DNA of 64,000 nucleotides from JAENVT01 sp963773085 (GTDB lineage: Bacteria > Actinomycetota > Acidimicrobiia > Acidimicrobiales > Ilumatobacteraceae), in NCBI GenBank assembly GCA_963773085.1, contig CAVYZS010000001.1, forward strand, positions 381,032 to 445,031. The letters are read 5' to 3'. Made by a program: the position numbers and the translations under genes. Below, one piece after another: positions 25,756 to 34,454 of the stretch (position 1 is its first letter; each line of letters starts with the position of its first letter). Below the pieces are notes generated by a model. It was not told the origin of the DNA. It did not search any database and saw only the letters and a program-made list of their open reading frames with translations.

Positions 25756-26911
25756 ATGCGAATCGGCATTCTGACCGGGGGAGGTGACGTGCCCGGGCTC
25801 AACCCGTGCATGAAGGCCATCGTCAATCAGGCGGACGACAAGGGGTGGGAGGTAATGGGCATTCGCAAGGGTTGGGCTGGGCTGCTTCACTACAACCCGG
25901 CCGACACCGAGTCGCAATCTCAGTGGGTGGAGCCACTGACGAGGCTCGGCGTGAGGACCATCGATCGCTACGGCGGTACTCATCTGCACACCTCGAGGAC
26001 CAACCCCCAGAAGGTACGTGCGGCCGATCTCCCTGCGTTCCTCGCCGCCGACTACCCCTTCGGCGACAACGAGCGGGTCGACTGTACGCAGCATGTGCTC
26101 TCCGTCCTCGAGCACCTCCACATCGACGCCCTGATCCCGATTGGCGGCGATGACACGTTGTCATTCGCGGTACGCCTCCACCAGGAGGGCGTGCGCGTCG
26201 TGGGCATTCCCAAGACGATGGACAACGACGTGTTCGGCACCGACTACTGCATCGGGTTCTCGACGGCGGTCACGCGCAGCGTCGAGTGCATCCATTCGCT
26301 GCGCACGCCGGCCGGCAGCCACGAGCGGATCGCCGTCGTCGAGCTGTTCGGACGCAACAGTGGCGAGACCGCACTGATCTCGGCGTATCTGTCCGACACT
26401 GACCGAGTGCTGATCAGCGAGGTGCCGTTCGACATCGAGCGCCTCGCTGGTTTGCTCGTCGATGACCGCGCCAAGAACCCGAGCAACTATGCGATCGTCG
26501 TGGTGTCAGAGGGGGCGAGCATGATCGGCGGTCAAGTCGTGGAGTATGGCCTGGAGGACGCCTTCGGCCATCGCAAGCTTGGTGGCATCGGTACGATCCT
26601 CGGCGAGGCGCTCAAGCAGATCGCCGGCGTCGACGTCGTCAACCAGCAACTCGCGTACCTGATGCGGGCCGGCTCGCCGGACTCGCTCGACCGGATGGTC
26701 GCGCTGTCGTACGGCAATCTCGCGGTCGCAGCAGCTCGCCCTCGGACACACCGGCGTGATGGTCGGGCTGCAGAACGGGATCTACGCGACGGTGCCGATC
26801 GAGACATGCATCTCCGGACTCAAGCGGGTCGATGTCTCGGAGCTGTACGACACGGACCAGTATCGGGCGAATGTGCACCACCTGCTCGGTAAACCGATGT
26901 TCCTGTACTGA
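25756..26911 (+). CDS. 6-phosphofructokinase, probably PPi-type (one frameshift)
   Basis: Starts MRIGILTGGGDVPGLN with GAGGAGGAG upstream. Nucleotide-site loop is PIGGDDTLS and the catalytic loop PKTMDNDV; Asp instead of Gly in the first and Lys in the second are the signs of pyrophosphate-dependent enzymes. It phosphorylates fructose 6-phosphate in glycolysis or, with PPi, reversibly. The frame breaks at 26726-26736 (GCAGCAG) by one extra base; the following frame continues LALGHTGVMVGLQNGIYA to KPMFLY and a stop at 26909-26911, restoring a 384-aa protein. The break is probably a sequence error, since both halves are fully conserved. Confidence 0.82.
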
Positions 26912-26930
26912 GGACCGGTCTGCTGTTGGC

Positions 26931-27560
26931 TCAGGTCTGGCGGGTCAGCTCGCGGACGCGGGCCAGCAGCAGGTCGAGGGCGGGCTCGTTGAGACCACCT
27001 CGCGCGACGACGATGTCGGCAAAGCGTTTGCTCGGCTCGATGAACTGCTCGTGACCCGGGCGTACGGTGGTGAGGTACTGGTCGATGATGCTCTCCGGTG
27101 TGCGACCCCGTTCCGTGACGTCGCGTTTCAACCGACGGATGAAGCGCAGGTCGATGTCGCTGTCGACGTACACCTTCAGATCGAATCGCTCGCGAAGTTC
27201 GGGATCGTGGAGCACGAGGATCCCCTCGACGAGAATCACCGGCGCCGGTTGGATCACGCGGACGATCTCGCTGCGATTGTGCACCGTGAAGTCGTACGTC
27301 GGCGCCGACACCGCCTCGCCGTCCACCAGCCGAGCGAGGTGGTCGTTGAGCAGCGGCCAGTCGTAGGCGTCGGGATGGTCGTAGTTCGTGGCGACACGCT
27401 CGTCCCACGTCTGATCGGAGTGGTCGACTTGATAGGAGTCGAGGCGGATCAACGCCAGCCCGTCGCCGGCCCGTTCGGCCAGGCGCTCGCACAGCAACGT
27501 CTTTCCCGCGCATGTCCCGCCGGCGACTCCGATGAGGAAGGGACGGCGCTCCGCGGGCAT
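26931..27560 (-). CDS. udk: Uridine kinase
   Basis: A 209-aa P-loop kinase with Walker A GVAGGTCAGKT, a DSYQVDHSDQTWDERVATNYDHPDAYDW-type nucleoside segment (only key residues shown: DSY, NYDHP, FDW-like YDW), the lid region RRLKRDVTERGRTPES and VLVEGI-like ILVEGILVL. It phosphorylates uridine and cytidine in pyrimidine salvage. ATG 27560 is preceded at seven bases by TAATGT (27568-27573, opposite strand), a leaderless start; the long frame extending to 28133 crosses two other genes and is rejected. Convergent with the phosphofructokinase gene. Confidence 0.85.
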   Translation of the reverse strand: MPAERRPFLIGVAGGTCAGKTLLCERLAERAGDGLALIRLDSYQVDHSDQTWDERVATNYDHPDAYDWPLLNDHLARLVDGEAVSAPTYDFTVHNRSEIVRVIQPAPVILVEGILVLHDPELRERFDLKVYVDSDIDLRFIRRLKRDVTERGRTPESIIDQYLTTVRPGHEQFIEPSKRFADIVVARGGLNEPALDLLLARVRELTRQT

Positions 27561-27623
27561 CGGCGAGACATTAGTGGTGGGGGTCCTTGTAATCACCCTC
27601 CTCCACCGGCAAGGCTTGTCGGC

Positions 27624-27887
27624 GTGACTGACGGATCCCCCACCCTTAGCGAACGCGATCAGGCGATCATCAGCTTCGAGTCGTCGTGGTTCACACTCGA
27701 CGAGCATCGCTACGACGCAATCAGGTCGCGTTTTGCCTGCTCCGTGGAGGAATACAATCTCGAGGTGAACCGGGTGATCGATCATCCGGCGGCACTGGAG
27801 TTCGATCCGCTCACGGTTCGTCGGTTGCGACGGCACCGTGAGCGGCGCCGTCGGGAAATGATCGAGGGCGCGGCAAGCGGCGACTAG
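27624..27887 (+). CDS. DUF3263 protein
   Basis: 87 residues: LSERDQAIISFESSWFTLDEHRYDAIRSRF-type helix region, then FDPLTVRRLRRHRERRRREM (key pattern: ERD..I..FE..W, followed by DPL.VRRLRR). This is the DUF3263 family, confined to actinobacteria and usually found, as here, next to a LytR_C-domain gene. The basic C-terminus could bind nucleic acid; the family has no established function. GTG 27624 chosen as the first start that keeps the family N-terminus. Confidence 0.8.
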   Translation: MTDGSPTLSERDQAIISFESSWFTLDEHRYDAIRSRFACSVEEYNLEVNRVIDHPAALEFDPLTVRRLRRHRERRRREMIEGAASGD

Positions 27888-27908
27888 CCCCAGACAGTAG
27901 GAGCACAC

Positions 27909-28550
27909 ATGAGTAACGAACAGCCCAGCCGCCCGCGGCGATCGGGCAGCAGCGCTTCGCCGATGGGCTCCACGCTGGCCATCGTCATTGCCATCGCCGC
28001 GGTCGTGGTCGGTTTCTTGATCCTCAAGAGCATCCGCAGCGACGACGGCGACAACACGACGGCGACCACGTTGCCGGCAGCGACCACGATCGACCCGCTG
28101 CTGGCGGCGACCACGATTCCGCTTCCCACGCAACCACAGGTCACCGTCTTCACGCCGACGACGGCGGGCGCGTCGGTGATCGTGGCCAATTCATCGCACC
28201 AGAACGGCGTCGCCAAAACACTGAGCACCGCACTTCAGGGCAATGGGTTCACCATGGTCGAGCCCACCAACGGCGCGACCAAGGAGGCGGTCACCAAGAT
28301 CCAGTACCTCGACGGCGATGCGGCCGCACAGGCGGTCGCTCAATCCGTTGCCGTGCTGATGGGTGTTACCGCGATCGAGGTCATGCCTACACCGGTCGCT
28401 CTTGCCGACCCTGCCGCGTTGGGCACCGCCACGGTGCTCGTGCTGCTCGCCGACGACAAGGCCGGCAAGACTCTGGCGCAGATGACTGGTACTGACACGA
28501 CCAGCACGACTCTCGCCGGCGCCACCACCGCCACGACTACGGCGCCGTAA
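27909..28550 (+). CDS. LytR C-terminal-domain (LytR_C) membrane protein
   Basis: The product is 213 aa with one membrane anchor near residues 20-42 (LAIVIAIAAVVVGFLIL), a Thr-rich linker, and an extracytoplasmic LytR_C domain (VIVANSSHQNGVAKTLSTAL, GFTMVEPTNG). The C-terminus is another Thr/Ala-rich tail. Proteins of this kind lack the LCP phosphotransferase domain and are thought to assist cell-wall polymer attachment. GGAG lies before ATG 27909. It follows the DUF3263 gene by 21 bases, the usual conserved pair. Confidence 0.8.
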   Translation: MSNEQPSRPRRSGSSASPMGSTLAIVIAIAAVVVGFLILKSIRSDDGDNTTATTLPAATTIDPLLAATTIPLPTQPQVTVFTPTTAGASVIVANSSHQNGVAKTLSTALQGNGFTMVEPTNGATKEAVTKIQYLDGDAAAQAVAQSVAVLMGVTAIEVMPTPVALADPAALGTATVLVLLADDKAGKTLAQMTGTDTTSTTLAGATTATTTAP

Positions 28551-29532
28551 GCCGCTCCAAGAGCGTCGCCGCGGCGCGCTCGATGCACCACAGCGGCTCG
28601 TTCATGGCGCGTTCGGTGCCGTACTCATCGACCAAGCTGACGTGGTCGATGAGCGATGCGATCTCCGGCGCCGCATCACCGACGACCGCCCCGACGCGCT
28701 TGCCGGCGGCGATGGCCAACGCCTGAACGCCGCCGACGACCTTGCCCTCGAAGCTCTGGTCGTCGAGGTAACCCTCGCCGGTGACCACCACGTCGGCGGC
28801 GGCAATGGCGTCGTGCAGGTCGAGTTCGTCGGCGACCAGTTCGAATCCGGGCAGCAAGCTTCCGCCGAGCGCCACGAGGGCCCCGGCGATTCCCCCTGCT
28901 GCACCGGTTCCGTCGATGTCGCACACGTCGAGGCCGTAGTCGTGTTGGTAGATCTGCGCCAGTCGGCGCAGCCGGCCGGTCAGCAACTTCACCTGGGCAG
29001 GGGAGGCACCCTTCTGCGGACCGAACACTTCGGCGGCGTCGAGAAACCGGGTGCGTACGTCGCAGGCGACCAGCAGCTTGACGGCACGCAGCCGATGTGG
29101 CGCATGGATGGCGCGCAGCGCGCCGTACCCGCCATCGGTGGTTGCCGAGCCGCCGAGGCAGACGATGATCTTCTTCGCCCCTGCGTCGAGCGCCATGTCG
29201 ATCAACTCTCCGGTGCCTATGGTCGAGGCTGCCATCGCGTCGTTGCCGGCGGCGCCGCCGACGAGGGTCAGACCCGAGGCGCGGGCCATCTCGATCACTG
29301 CTGTGCCGCGGTGCAGTCTCCACTCGGCCTTCACCGGATCGCCCAATGGCCCCGTCACCGTCGAAGTGCGATTCGACCCACCGAGGGCTTCCAGTGTGCC
29401 CTCGCCGCCGTCGGCCACGGGCAGTTCGACACAGTCGTGGCCGAGTTCCCAGCAGGCCGAGCCAACGGCAGCAGCCACCTGTTTGCCGGTCGCTGTGCCC
29501 TTGAACTTGTCGACCGCTGCCAGCACGCGCAC
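28537..29532 (-). CDS. Glycerate kinase (GarK-type)
   Basis: 331 aa beginning VRVLAAVDKFKGTATG, with the family motifs PVADGGEGTLEAL, VIEMARASGL, TIGTGELI, CLGGSATTDGGYGAL and VTGEGYLDDQS. It phosphorylates glycerate to 2- or 3-phosphoglycerate. Start is GTG 29532, six bases after TAGGCT (29539-29544), so it is leaderless. Its promoter overlaps that of the divergent amidase gene. The 3' end overlaps the end of the LytR_C gene by 14 bases. Confidence 0.88.
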   Translation of the reverse strand: MRVLAAVDKFKGTATGKQVAAAVGSACWELGHDCVELPVADGGEGTLEALGGSNRTSTVTGPLGDPVKAEWRLHRGTAVIEMARASGLTLVGGAAGNDAMAASTIGTGELIDMALDAGAKKIIVCLGGSATTDGGYGALRAIHAPHRLRAVKLLVACDVRTRFLDAAEVFGPQKGASPAQVKLLTGRLRRLAQIYQHDYGLDVCDIDGTGAAGGIAGALVALGGSLLPGFELVADELDLHDAIAAADVVVTGEGYLDDQSFEGKVVGGVQALAIAAGKRVGAVVGDAAPEIASLIDHVSLVDEYGTERAMNEPLWCIERAAATLLERLTAP

Positions 29533-29538
29533 CGCCGC

Positions 29539-29548
29539 AGCCTAGGGT
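29539..29548. promoter_or_regulatory. Overlapping divergent -10 boxes
   Basis: CCTAGG at the centre gives TAGGCT for the leftward glycerate kinase gene (29539-29544) and TAGGGT for the rightward amidase gene (29543-29548), each 6-8 bases before its start codon. Only 24 bases separate the two start codons, so the two promoters should exclude each other. Confidence 0.55.
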
Positions 29549-29556
29549 TCGAGGCC

Positions 29557-30998
29557 ATGGGAATTGCCAACGACATCGCCTCACTCGACGCCACTGCCCA
29601 GGCAGAATTGGTGCGCGACGGCTCGGTTTCTGCAACTGAATTGGTCGAGGCCGCCATCGAGGGCGCGCAGCGCGTCAATCCACAGATCAACGGGATCATC
29701 CACCCCCGATACGAAGCTGCCGTCATCGAAGCGGGGTCGCCCGGTGATGGCCCCTTCGCCGGCGTGCCGATGGTGGTGAAGGATCTCGGCTGTGTGATGA
29801 AAGGCGAGCCGCACCACCTCGGAAACCGCGCCCTGAAGGCCATCGACTATCGCTCGCCAGTCGATTCGTCGCTCTACGGCAGGTTCCGCCAAGCGGGTTT
29901 CGTGGCCATCGGCCGCACCAACGCACCAGAGATGGGAAGCACCATCACGACCGAGCCGCTGGCGTACGGACCATCACGCAACCCATGGAACCTCGACTAC
30001 TCCACCGGTGGTTCATCAGGCGGCTCGGCGGCCGTCGTGGCCGCCGGCGTCGTCGCAGTCGGCCATGCCAACGACGGTGGCGGCTCGATCCGCGTGCCGG
30101 CGTCGGAATGTGGCTTGGTCGGTCTGAAGCCCAGCAGAGGTCGTGTCAGCCAAGCGCCGCTCATCGGAGAGTCATGGGCCGGGGCCACCATCGACGGGTG
30201 TGTGACCCGCAGCGTGCGCGACACCGCGGCCGTGCTCGACGCGATCGCCGGCTATGAACCCGGCGACCCGTACATCGCGCCGCCGTTCGCTCGTCCGCTG
30301 GTCGATGAAGTCGGCGCCGACCCCGGTCGGCTGCGGATCGGCGTGCTCGACCGTTCGCCGAACGTTCCGTCACACCCCGACTGTGAGGCTGCCGTCGCTG
30401 TCGCGGCCAAGCTGCTGGAGTCTCTCGGCCACCACGTCGATGATTCGTCACCGGTCAGCGCTGACCGATCCGGCGTTCCCCGACCGCTTTGTCACCGTGG
30501 TCGCTGCCAACTCGGCTCACGATCAGCGACTGCTGGAGGGCATTCTCGGTCGCCCGCTCGCCGACGGCGACGTCGAGCCCGACAACGTCTTTTATGGAGA
30601 GCTCGGCCGGTCGGTGTCGGCGGTCGACTACTTGCTCACGCTCACTGCCCAGAGCTCGTGGTGCCGCGAGATGTTGTCCTGGTGGTACCCCGCCGATGGC
30701 AGCGCCTGGTCACGACCTGTTGTTGACGCCGGTCATCACTACGCCACCCCCGCCGATCGGGTACCTGTCGGGGCCAGAGGGCGCGATGCGCGTGATCGAA
30801 CTGCTGCAATTCACCGCTCAGTTCAACGTCACCGGCCAGCCGGCGATCAGCCTGCCGCTGTACTGGACCACCGACGGTTTACCGGTGGGGGTACAGCTCG
30901 TTGCCGGTTTCGGCCGGGAAGACGTGCTGGTGCGCGTCGCCGCTCAACTCGAGGCCGCCAAACCGTGGGCGACACGGCGGCCACCCGTCAGCGCCTGA
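29557..30998 (+). CDS. Amidase-signature hydrolase (two frameshifts)
   Basis: Starts at ATG 29557, eight bases after TAGGGT. The amidase signature is clear: catalytic Lys in PMVVKDLG, the Gly/Ser-rich STGGSSGGSAAVVAAG motif with the cis-Ser and Ser nucleophile, and GHANDGGGSIRVPA. One extra base at 30451-30462 moves the frame (ALTDPAFPDRFV follows), and another near 30700-30712 moves it again (HDLLLTPV to the end RRPPVSA). Repaired length is 479 aa, normal for the family. It hydrolyses an amide such as an aryl or acyl amide; substrate unknown. The next gene, a Rieske oxygenase, starts inside its stop codon. Confidence 0.75.
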
Positions 30999-32078
30999 TG
31001 GAAGCCAGCCTGCCGCAATCCGCATACTGCGACGCGACGGTCTTCGCCGACGAACGACGTCTGGCCATGGCTGCGTCGTGGGTGTGCATCGGTCGTTGTG
31101 GTTCGATCGGGTCCGAGCCCGGGTCGTACCGTCTGGTGTCGGTTGCCGGTGAACGGGTGCTGGTGATCCGCGACGCTGACGGTCGATTGGGTGCGTTCGC
31201 CAATCGGTGCATGCATCGTGGTACCGAACTGGTCGACTCGGCGGCCGAGTCGACCGCAGCGTGTTTCGACAAGGTCATCCGCTGCCCGTACCACTTCTGG
31301 GCGTACGGGTTCGACGGATTGCTCCGGGCATCGCCGTGGGTCGACGACATCGATCCAACCGAGTTCTCATTGCATCGTTTCGCGTTCGCCGAATGGGGCG
31401 GATTCGCCTTCGTCAGGCTCGCCGTCGATGGGCCGACCTTGCTCGACGAGCTGGGCCCGGGCACCGATCGGGTGGCGCGGTTTCCCCTCGACCAACTGGT
31501 CGTCGGTCGCTGGATCGGTTACGACGTTGCCGCCAATTGGAAGGTGATCGCCGAGAACTACAACGAGTGCTACCACTGTGGGCCGGTGCATCCTGAGCTG
31601 TGTGATGTCGTGCCGTCGTTTCGTGTTCGTGGTGGCTCTGCGCTCGATTGGGAGCACGGCATTCCGCACCGACCGGGCGCCGATACGTACACGGCCACCG
31701 GCACCAGTAGTCGAGCATCCTTCCCGGGACTCAGCGAGATCGAGCAGGTGAACCACTTCGGTGAACTGATCTACCCGAACCTCATGTTGTCGCTGTCGCG
31801 TGGATCACGTTGCCGCCTTCATCCTCCAACCCGTCGAATTCGATCGCACCGCGATCGAGTGCCTGCTCCTGTTCCATCCCGACGAGACCGCCACGCCCGA
31901 CTTCGACCCGTCCGACGCCGCCGACTTCTGGCATGTGGTCAACCTGCAGGACTGGGCGATCTGTGAACGCGTTCAGCGCGGCATGGCCAGCCGGACGTTC
32001 GTCCACGGCTGGTACGCCCCGATGGAGGACCCGAGCCTCGACATCCGCCGTTGGTGGACGGCGAAGATGCAGTCGTAG
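30998..32078 (+). CDS. Rieske [2Fe-2S] aromatic-ring/amine oxygenase alpha subunit (one frameshift)
   Basis: The ATG overlaps the amidase stop (TGATG). Rieske ligands are CMHRG and CPYHFW; the mononuclear-iron site shows ENYNECYHCGPVHPEL. The length (359 aa after repair) and sequence style match choline/carnitine/glycine-betaine-type oxygenases (GbcA-like) as well as ring-hydroxylating enzymes. One extra base near 31797-31801 breaks the frame; the continuation DHVAAFILQPVEFDRT to the TAG at 32076-32078 completes the catalytic domain. Co-transcription with the amidase is likely. No reductase gene is nearby. Confidence 0.75.
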
Positions 32079-32081
32079 CGC

Positions 32082-32187
32082 TGCGATGAGAGATGAGCCG
32101 GTGCCGTACGCACATCTCTCATCGCCGCCCGGTCGTTCCCCGTGCGATGAGTGACGGGCGGCGCCGGGCGGCTCATCTCTCATCGCA
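32082..32187. repeat. Nested palindromic element between convergent genes
   Basis: TGCGATGAGAGATGAGCCG (32082-32100) recurs as a perfect inverted copy at 32169-32187. Two further diverged copies (CATCTCTCATCGC near 32112, TGCGATGAGTGACG near 32143) lie inside in opposite orientations, so several alternative hairpins can form. It fills the space between the Rieske gene and the convergent oxidase gene and may also terminate both transcripts. Confidence 0.65.
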
Positions 32188-32200
32188 CGATGACGCGGGA

Positions 32201-33367
32201 CTAGACCAGCCAGTGGGGTTCCCAGGACGGGTCGGTCAGCGCCGGCCGATCGAGCCGGAATGGGGTGAGGTCGCAGCCCGGGTCGTGTCCGGCGGCCAGC
32301 GCAGCGAGTGTGCGCCCGAACCAGGCGACGAACTTGTAGCCGTGTCCGGCACCGAGGGCGACGTGCACGTTCGGGTGATCGGGCAGCGAGTCGACGACGA
32401 AATCGCGATCAGGTGTGAGCGTGTAGAGGCATGTGGTCGTCGACCGAGCGGGGCCGAGAAGACCGGCGAACGCCGTCGCTCCGAACGCATCGGTTCGTGC
32501 CAGGATCGCCGGATCCGGTTCGAAGCCTCGCCGATCGGGATCGACGGGTAGCCCGCCACAATCCTGGGCGATCTTCACGCCCGGGCGCCCAAACGTGGGG
32601 AAGCCGTAGAACGACGGGTCGTCCATCCAGATCCACACCGGGAACGAGCCCTGTTCGAAGGCCCGTGGCGCATCGGTGTCGTAGTACGTGACCTGTTCGC
32701 GGGTGATCGTGAGGGGCAGCGAAGTACCGAGTGGGCTGATCAGGGGCACCGTCCAGGCATCGGCTGCAATCACGACGTGCGCGGCACCGACAACGTCGCC
32801 GCTGGCGAGACGGATGGTGATTTCATCGATACCCGGCTCGATCGCCGTGACCCCCGTGTTGCCGCGCAGCACGGCCCCACGATCGGCTGCCAGGCGTTGC
32901 AGGAGCGGCACCGTCGTGGTCGGCGAGACGATGCCGGTGCTGCCTTGGTACAACACCTCGGTGTCAGCCGCAACGTGCCACGCAGGCCATCGTGACATCA
33001 CCTCAGTCGGAGTCAGCTCGTCGAACTCGACCCCGCACACCTGCATCGACTGGCGATACGTCTCACTGTCGATCGCCGCGCCGTGGGGGAACAGGTCGAT
33101 CCCTCCGGTGGTGTGCACACAGGTCTCGTTGCTGTCGTTCTCGACCTCCCGCCAGGCCTCGTAGGCGAGGTGTGTCAGGCGCACGTAGTGCTCGGTGTGG
33201 TAGCTGTGGCGAATGATCCGGCTGTGATCGTGGGAGGCGCCGTGATGGTGACCGCCGAGCTCGAAACGCTCGAGGCCGACCACCGATCGTCCCGAGCGTG
33301 CCGCGAACCATGCAGTGGCGCTGCCGATCCCGCCGAGTCCGATGATGGCGACGTCGAAATGCTCCAC
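32201..33367 (-). CDS. Monomeric sarcosine oxidase/N-methyl amino acid oxidase-like flavoenzyme
   Basis: 388 residues with the FAD dinucleotide motif AIIGLGGIGSATAW at the start and the family's GHHHGASHDHSRIIRHSYH segment, which lines the active site. The C-terminus has VHVALGAGHGYKF with the second flavin contacts; a Cys for covalent flavin is expected near the end of the family but is not obvious in this copy (TTCLYTLTPD holds a Cys at a plausible site). It oxidises secondary or N-methylated amino acids. GTG 33367 is preceded by TACGGT (33376-33381) at eight bases. Convergent with the Rieske gene. Confidence 0.8.
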   Translation of the reverse strand: MEHFDVAIIGLGGIGSATAWFAARSGRSVVGLERFELGGHHHGASHDHSRIIRHSYHTEHYVRLTHLAYEAWREVENDSNETCVHTTGGIDLFPHGAAIDSETYRQSMQVCGVEFDELTPTEVMSRWPAWHVAADTEVLYQGSTGIVSPTTTVPLLQRLAADRGAVLRGNTGVTAIEPGIDEITIRLASGDVVGAAHVVIAADAWTVPLISPLGTSLPLTITREQVTYYDTDAPRAFEQGSFPVWIWMDDPSFYGFPTFGRPGVKIAQDCGGLPVDPDRRGFEPDPAILARTDAFGATAFAGLLGPARSTTTCLYTLTPDRDFVVDSLPDHPNVHVALGAGHGYKFVAWFGRTLAALAAGHDPGCDLTPFRLDRPALTDPSWEPHWLV

Positions 33368-33392
33368 GGGACGTCACCGTAGGCGGTCGTTG

Positions 33393-33398
33393 TACGCT
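33393..33398 (+). promoter_or_regulatory. -10 box (TACGCT) of leaderless P1 peptidase promoter
   Basis: Six bases before ATG 33405. The divergent oxidase promoter box (TACGGT, opposite strand, 33376-33381) lies twelve bases away, so the two share one short control region. Confidence 0.5.
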
Positions 33399-33404
33399 CG
33401 GCCC

Positions 33405-34454
33405 ATGACGGAGGAGCGGTCGGAGCAGCGCCCCCGCCCGCGAGATCGTGGCATCGTGATCGGGCTGCTGCCCACCGGCCTGCTCAACGCGATCACCGAC
33501 GTGCCCGGTGTGCGCGTCGGCCACGTCACGATCGCCGGGCACTGCACGGGGGTGACTGCGATCGTGCCCGACACACTTGCGTCGATGTTCCACCAGCCGA
33601 TGGCTGCCGGCACGGCGGTGCTCAACGGCGCCGGCGAATTGACCGGTTCGCTGACGATCCGCGAGTGGGGCACCGTGGAGACCCCGGTCGTGTTGACGGC
33701 CACGATGAGCGTCGGCATGGCCTATCAAGGTGTCGTCGAGGCCTTCTTACGGGAGGTGCCGGCAGTTGCCGATGACGTCGTGGCACCAGTGATCGGTGAA
33801 TGTGACGACTCGTGGCTCAGTGATCCGTCGGCCATGGCGGTGAAGCCCGGCCACGTGTCCGAAGCGCTTGCCTCCGCGTCTGACGGACTGTTCGAAGGAG
33901 GCGCCATCGGTGCAGGCGCAGGTATGACCTGCCTGGGTTGGAAAGGCGGTATCGGCACCGCCTCGCGGGTCGTCGGCGATCACGTTCTCGGCACCCTCGT
34001 GCTGACCAACTTCGGAGCGCTCGAACGATTGACCGTGGGGGGCGTTCCGGTCGGGCAGCGATTCGCAGAACGGGGCCGGACAGGTGAGCGTGAGGCACCG
34101 GAGGGCAGCTGCATCGTGGTGATCGCTACGAACGCGCCGATACTGCCCGCGCAGTGCGAGCGCCTCGCCCGCCGGGCTGGGCTCGGCCTCGCCCGAACCG
34201 GGTCGGTGGCCACGCATGGCAGCGGTGAGATCTTCGTCGCGTTCAGCACGGAGTGCCGGTTCGAGCGTGAGCGTCGTGGCAGGGTCACCCACGACGTGCT
34301 CTCCGATCGCGACCTCGACCAACTGTTCGCAGCCGCGGTCGAATCGACGGAGGAAGCGGTGCTCGACAGCCTGTTTCGGGCGACGACCACCACCGGCCGT
34401 CACGGTCGAATCGCCGAAGCCCTGCCGATCGACGAGATGCTGGCGTTGATGTGA
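33405..34454 (+). CDS. P1-family aminopeptidase/amidase (DmpA-like)
   Basis: 349 aa. Family motifs: NAITDVPGVRVGHVTI near the start, TAVLNGAGELTGS, GGAIGAGAGMTC, and EGSCIVVIATNAPILP, where the Gly-Ser bond is the expected autoproteolytic cut that exposes the catalytic Ser. GSGEIFVAFST follows. These enzymes self-cleave into two chains and release N-terminal amino acids or hydrolyse small amides. The deacetylase gene starts within its stop codon (GTGA overlap), so they are coupled. Confidence 0.85.
   Translation: MTEERSEQRPRPRDRGIVIGLLPTGLLNAITDVPGVRVGHVTIAGHCTGVTAIVPDTLASMFHQPMAAGTAVLNGAGELTGSLTIREWGTVETPVVLTATMSVGMAYQGVVEAFLREVPAVADDVVAPVIGECDDSWLSDPSAMAVKPGHVSEALASASDGLFEGGAIGAGAGMTCLGWKGGIGTASRVVGDHVLGTLVLTNFGALERLTVGGVPVGQRFAERGRTGEREAPEGSCIVVIATNAPILPAQCERLARRAGLGLARTGSVATHGSGEIFVAFSTECRFERERRGRVTHDVLSDRDLDQLFAAAVESTEEAVLDSLFRATTTTGRHGRIAEALPIDEMLALM

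Noticed and set aside
30254..31966. Single 570-codon plus-strand fusion of amidase and Rieske oxygenase
   Set aside because: The frame match between the two parts is caused by indels; the amidase has its own stop at 30996-30998 in the true frame and the Rieske gene its own ATG.
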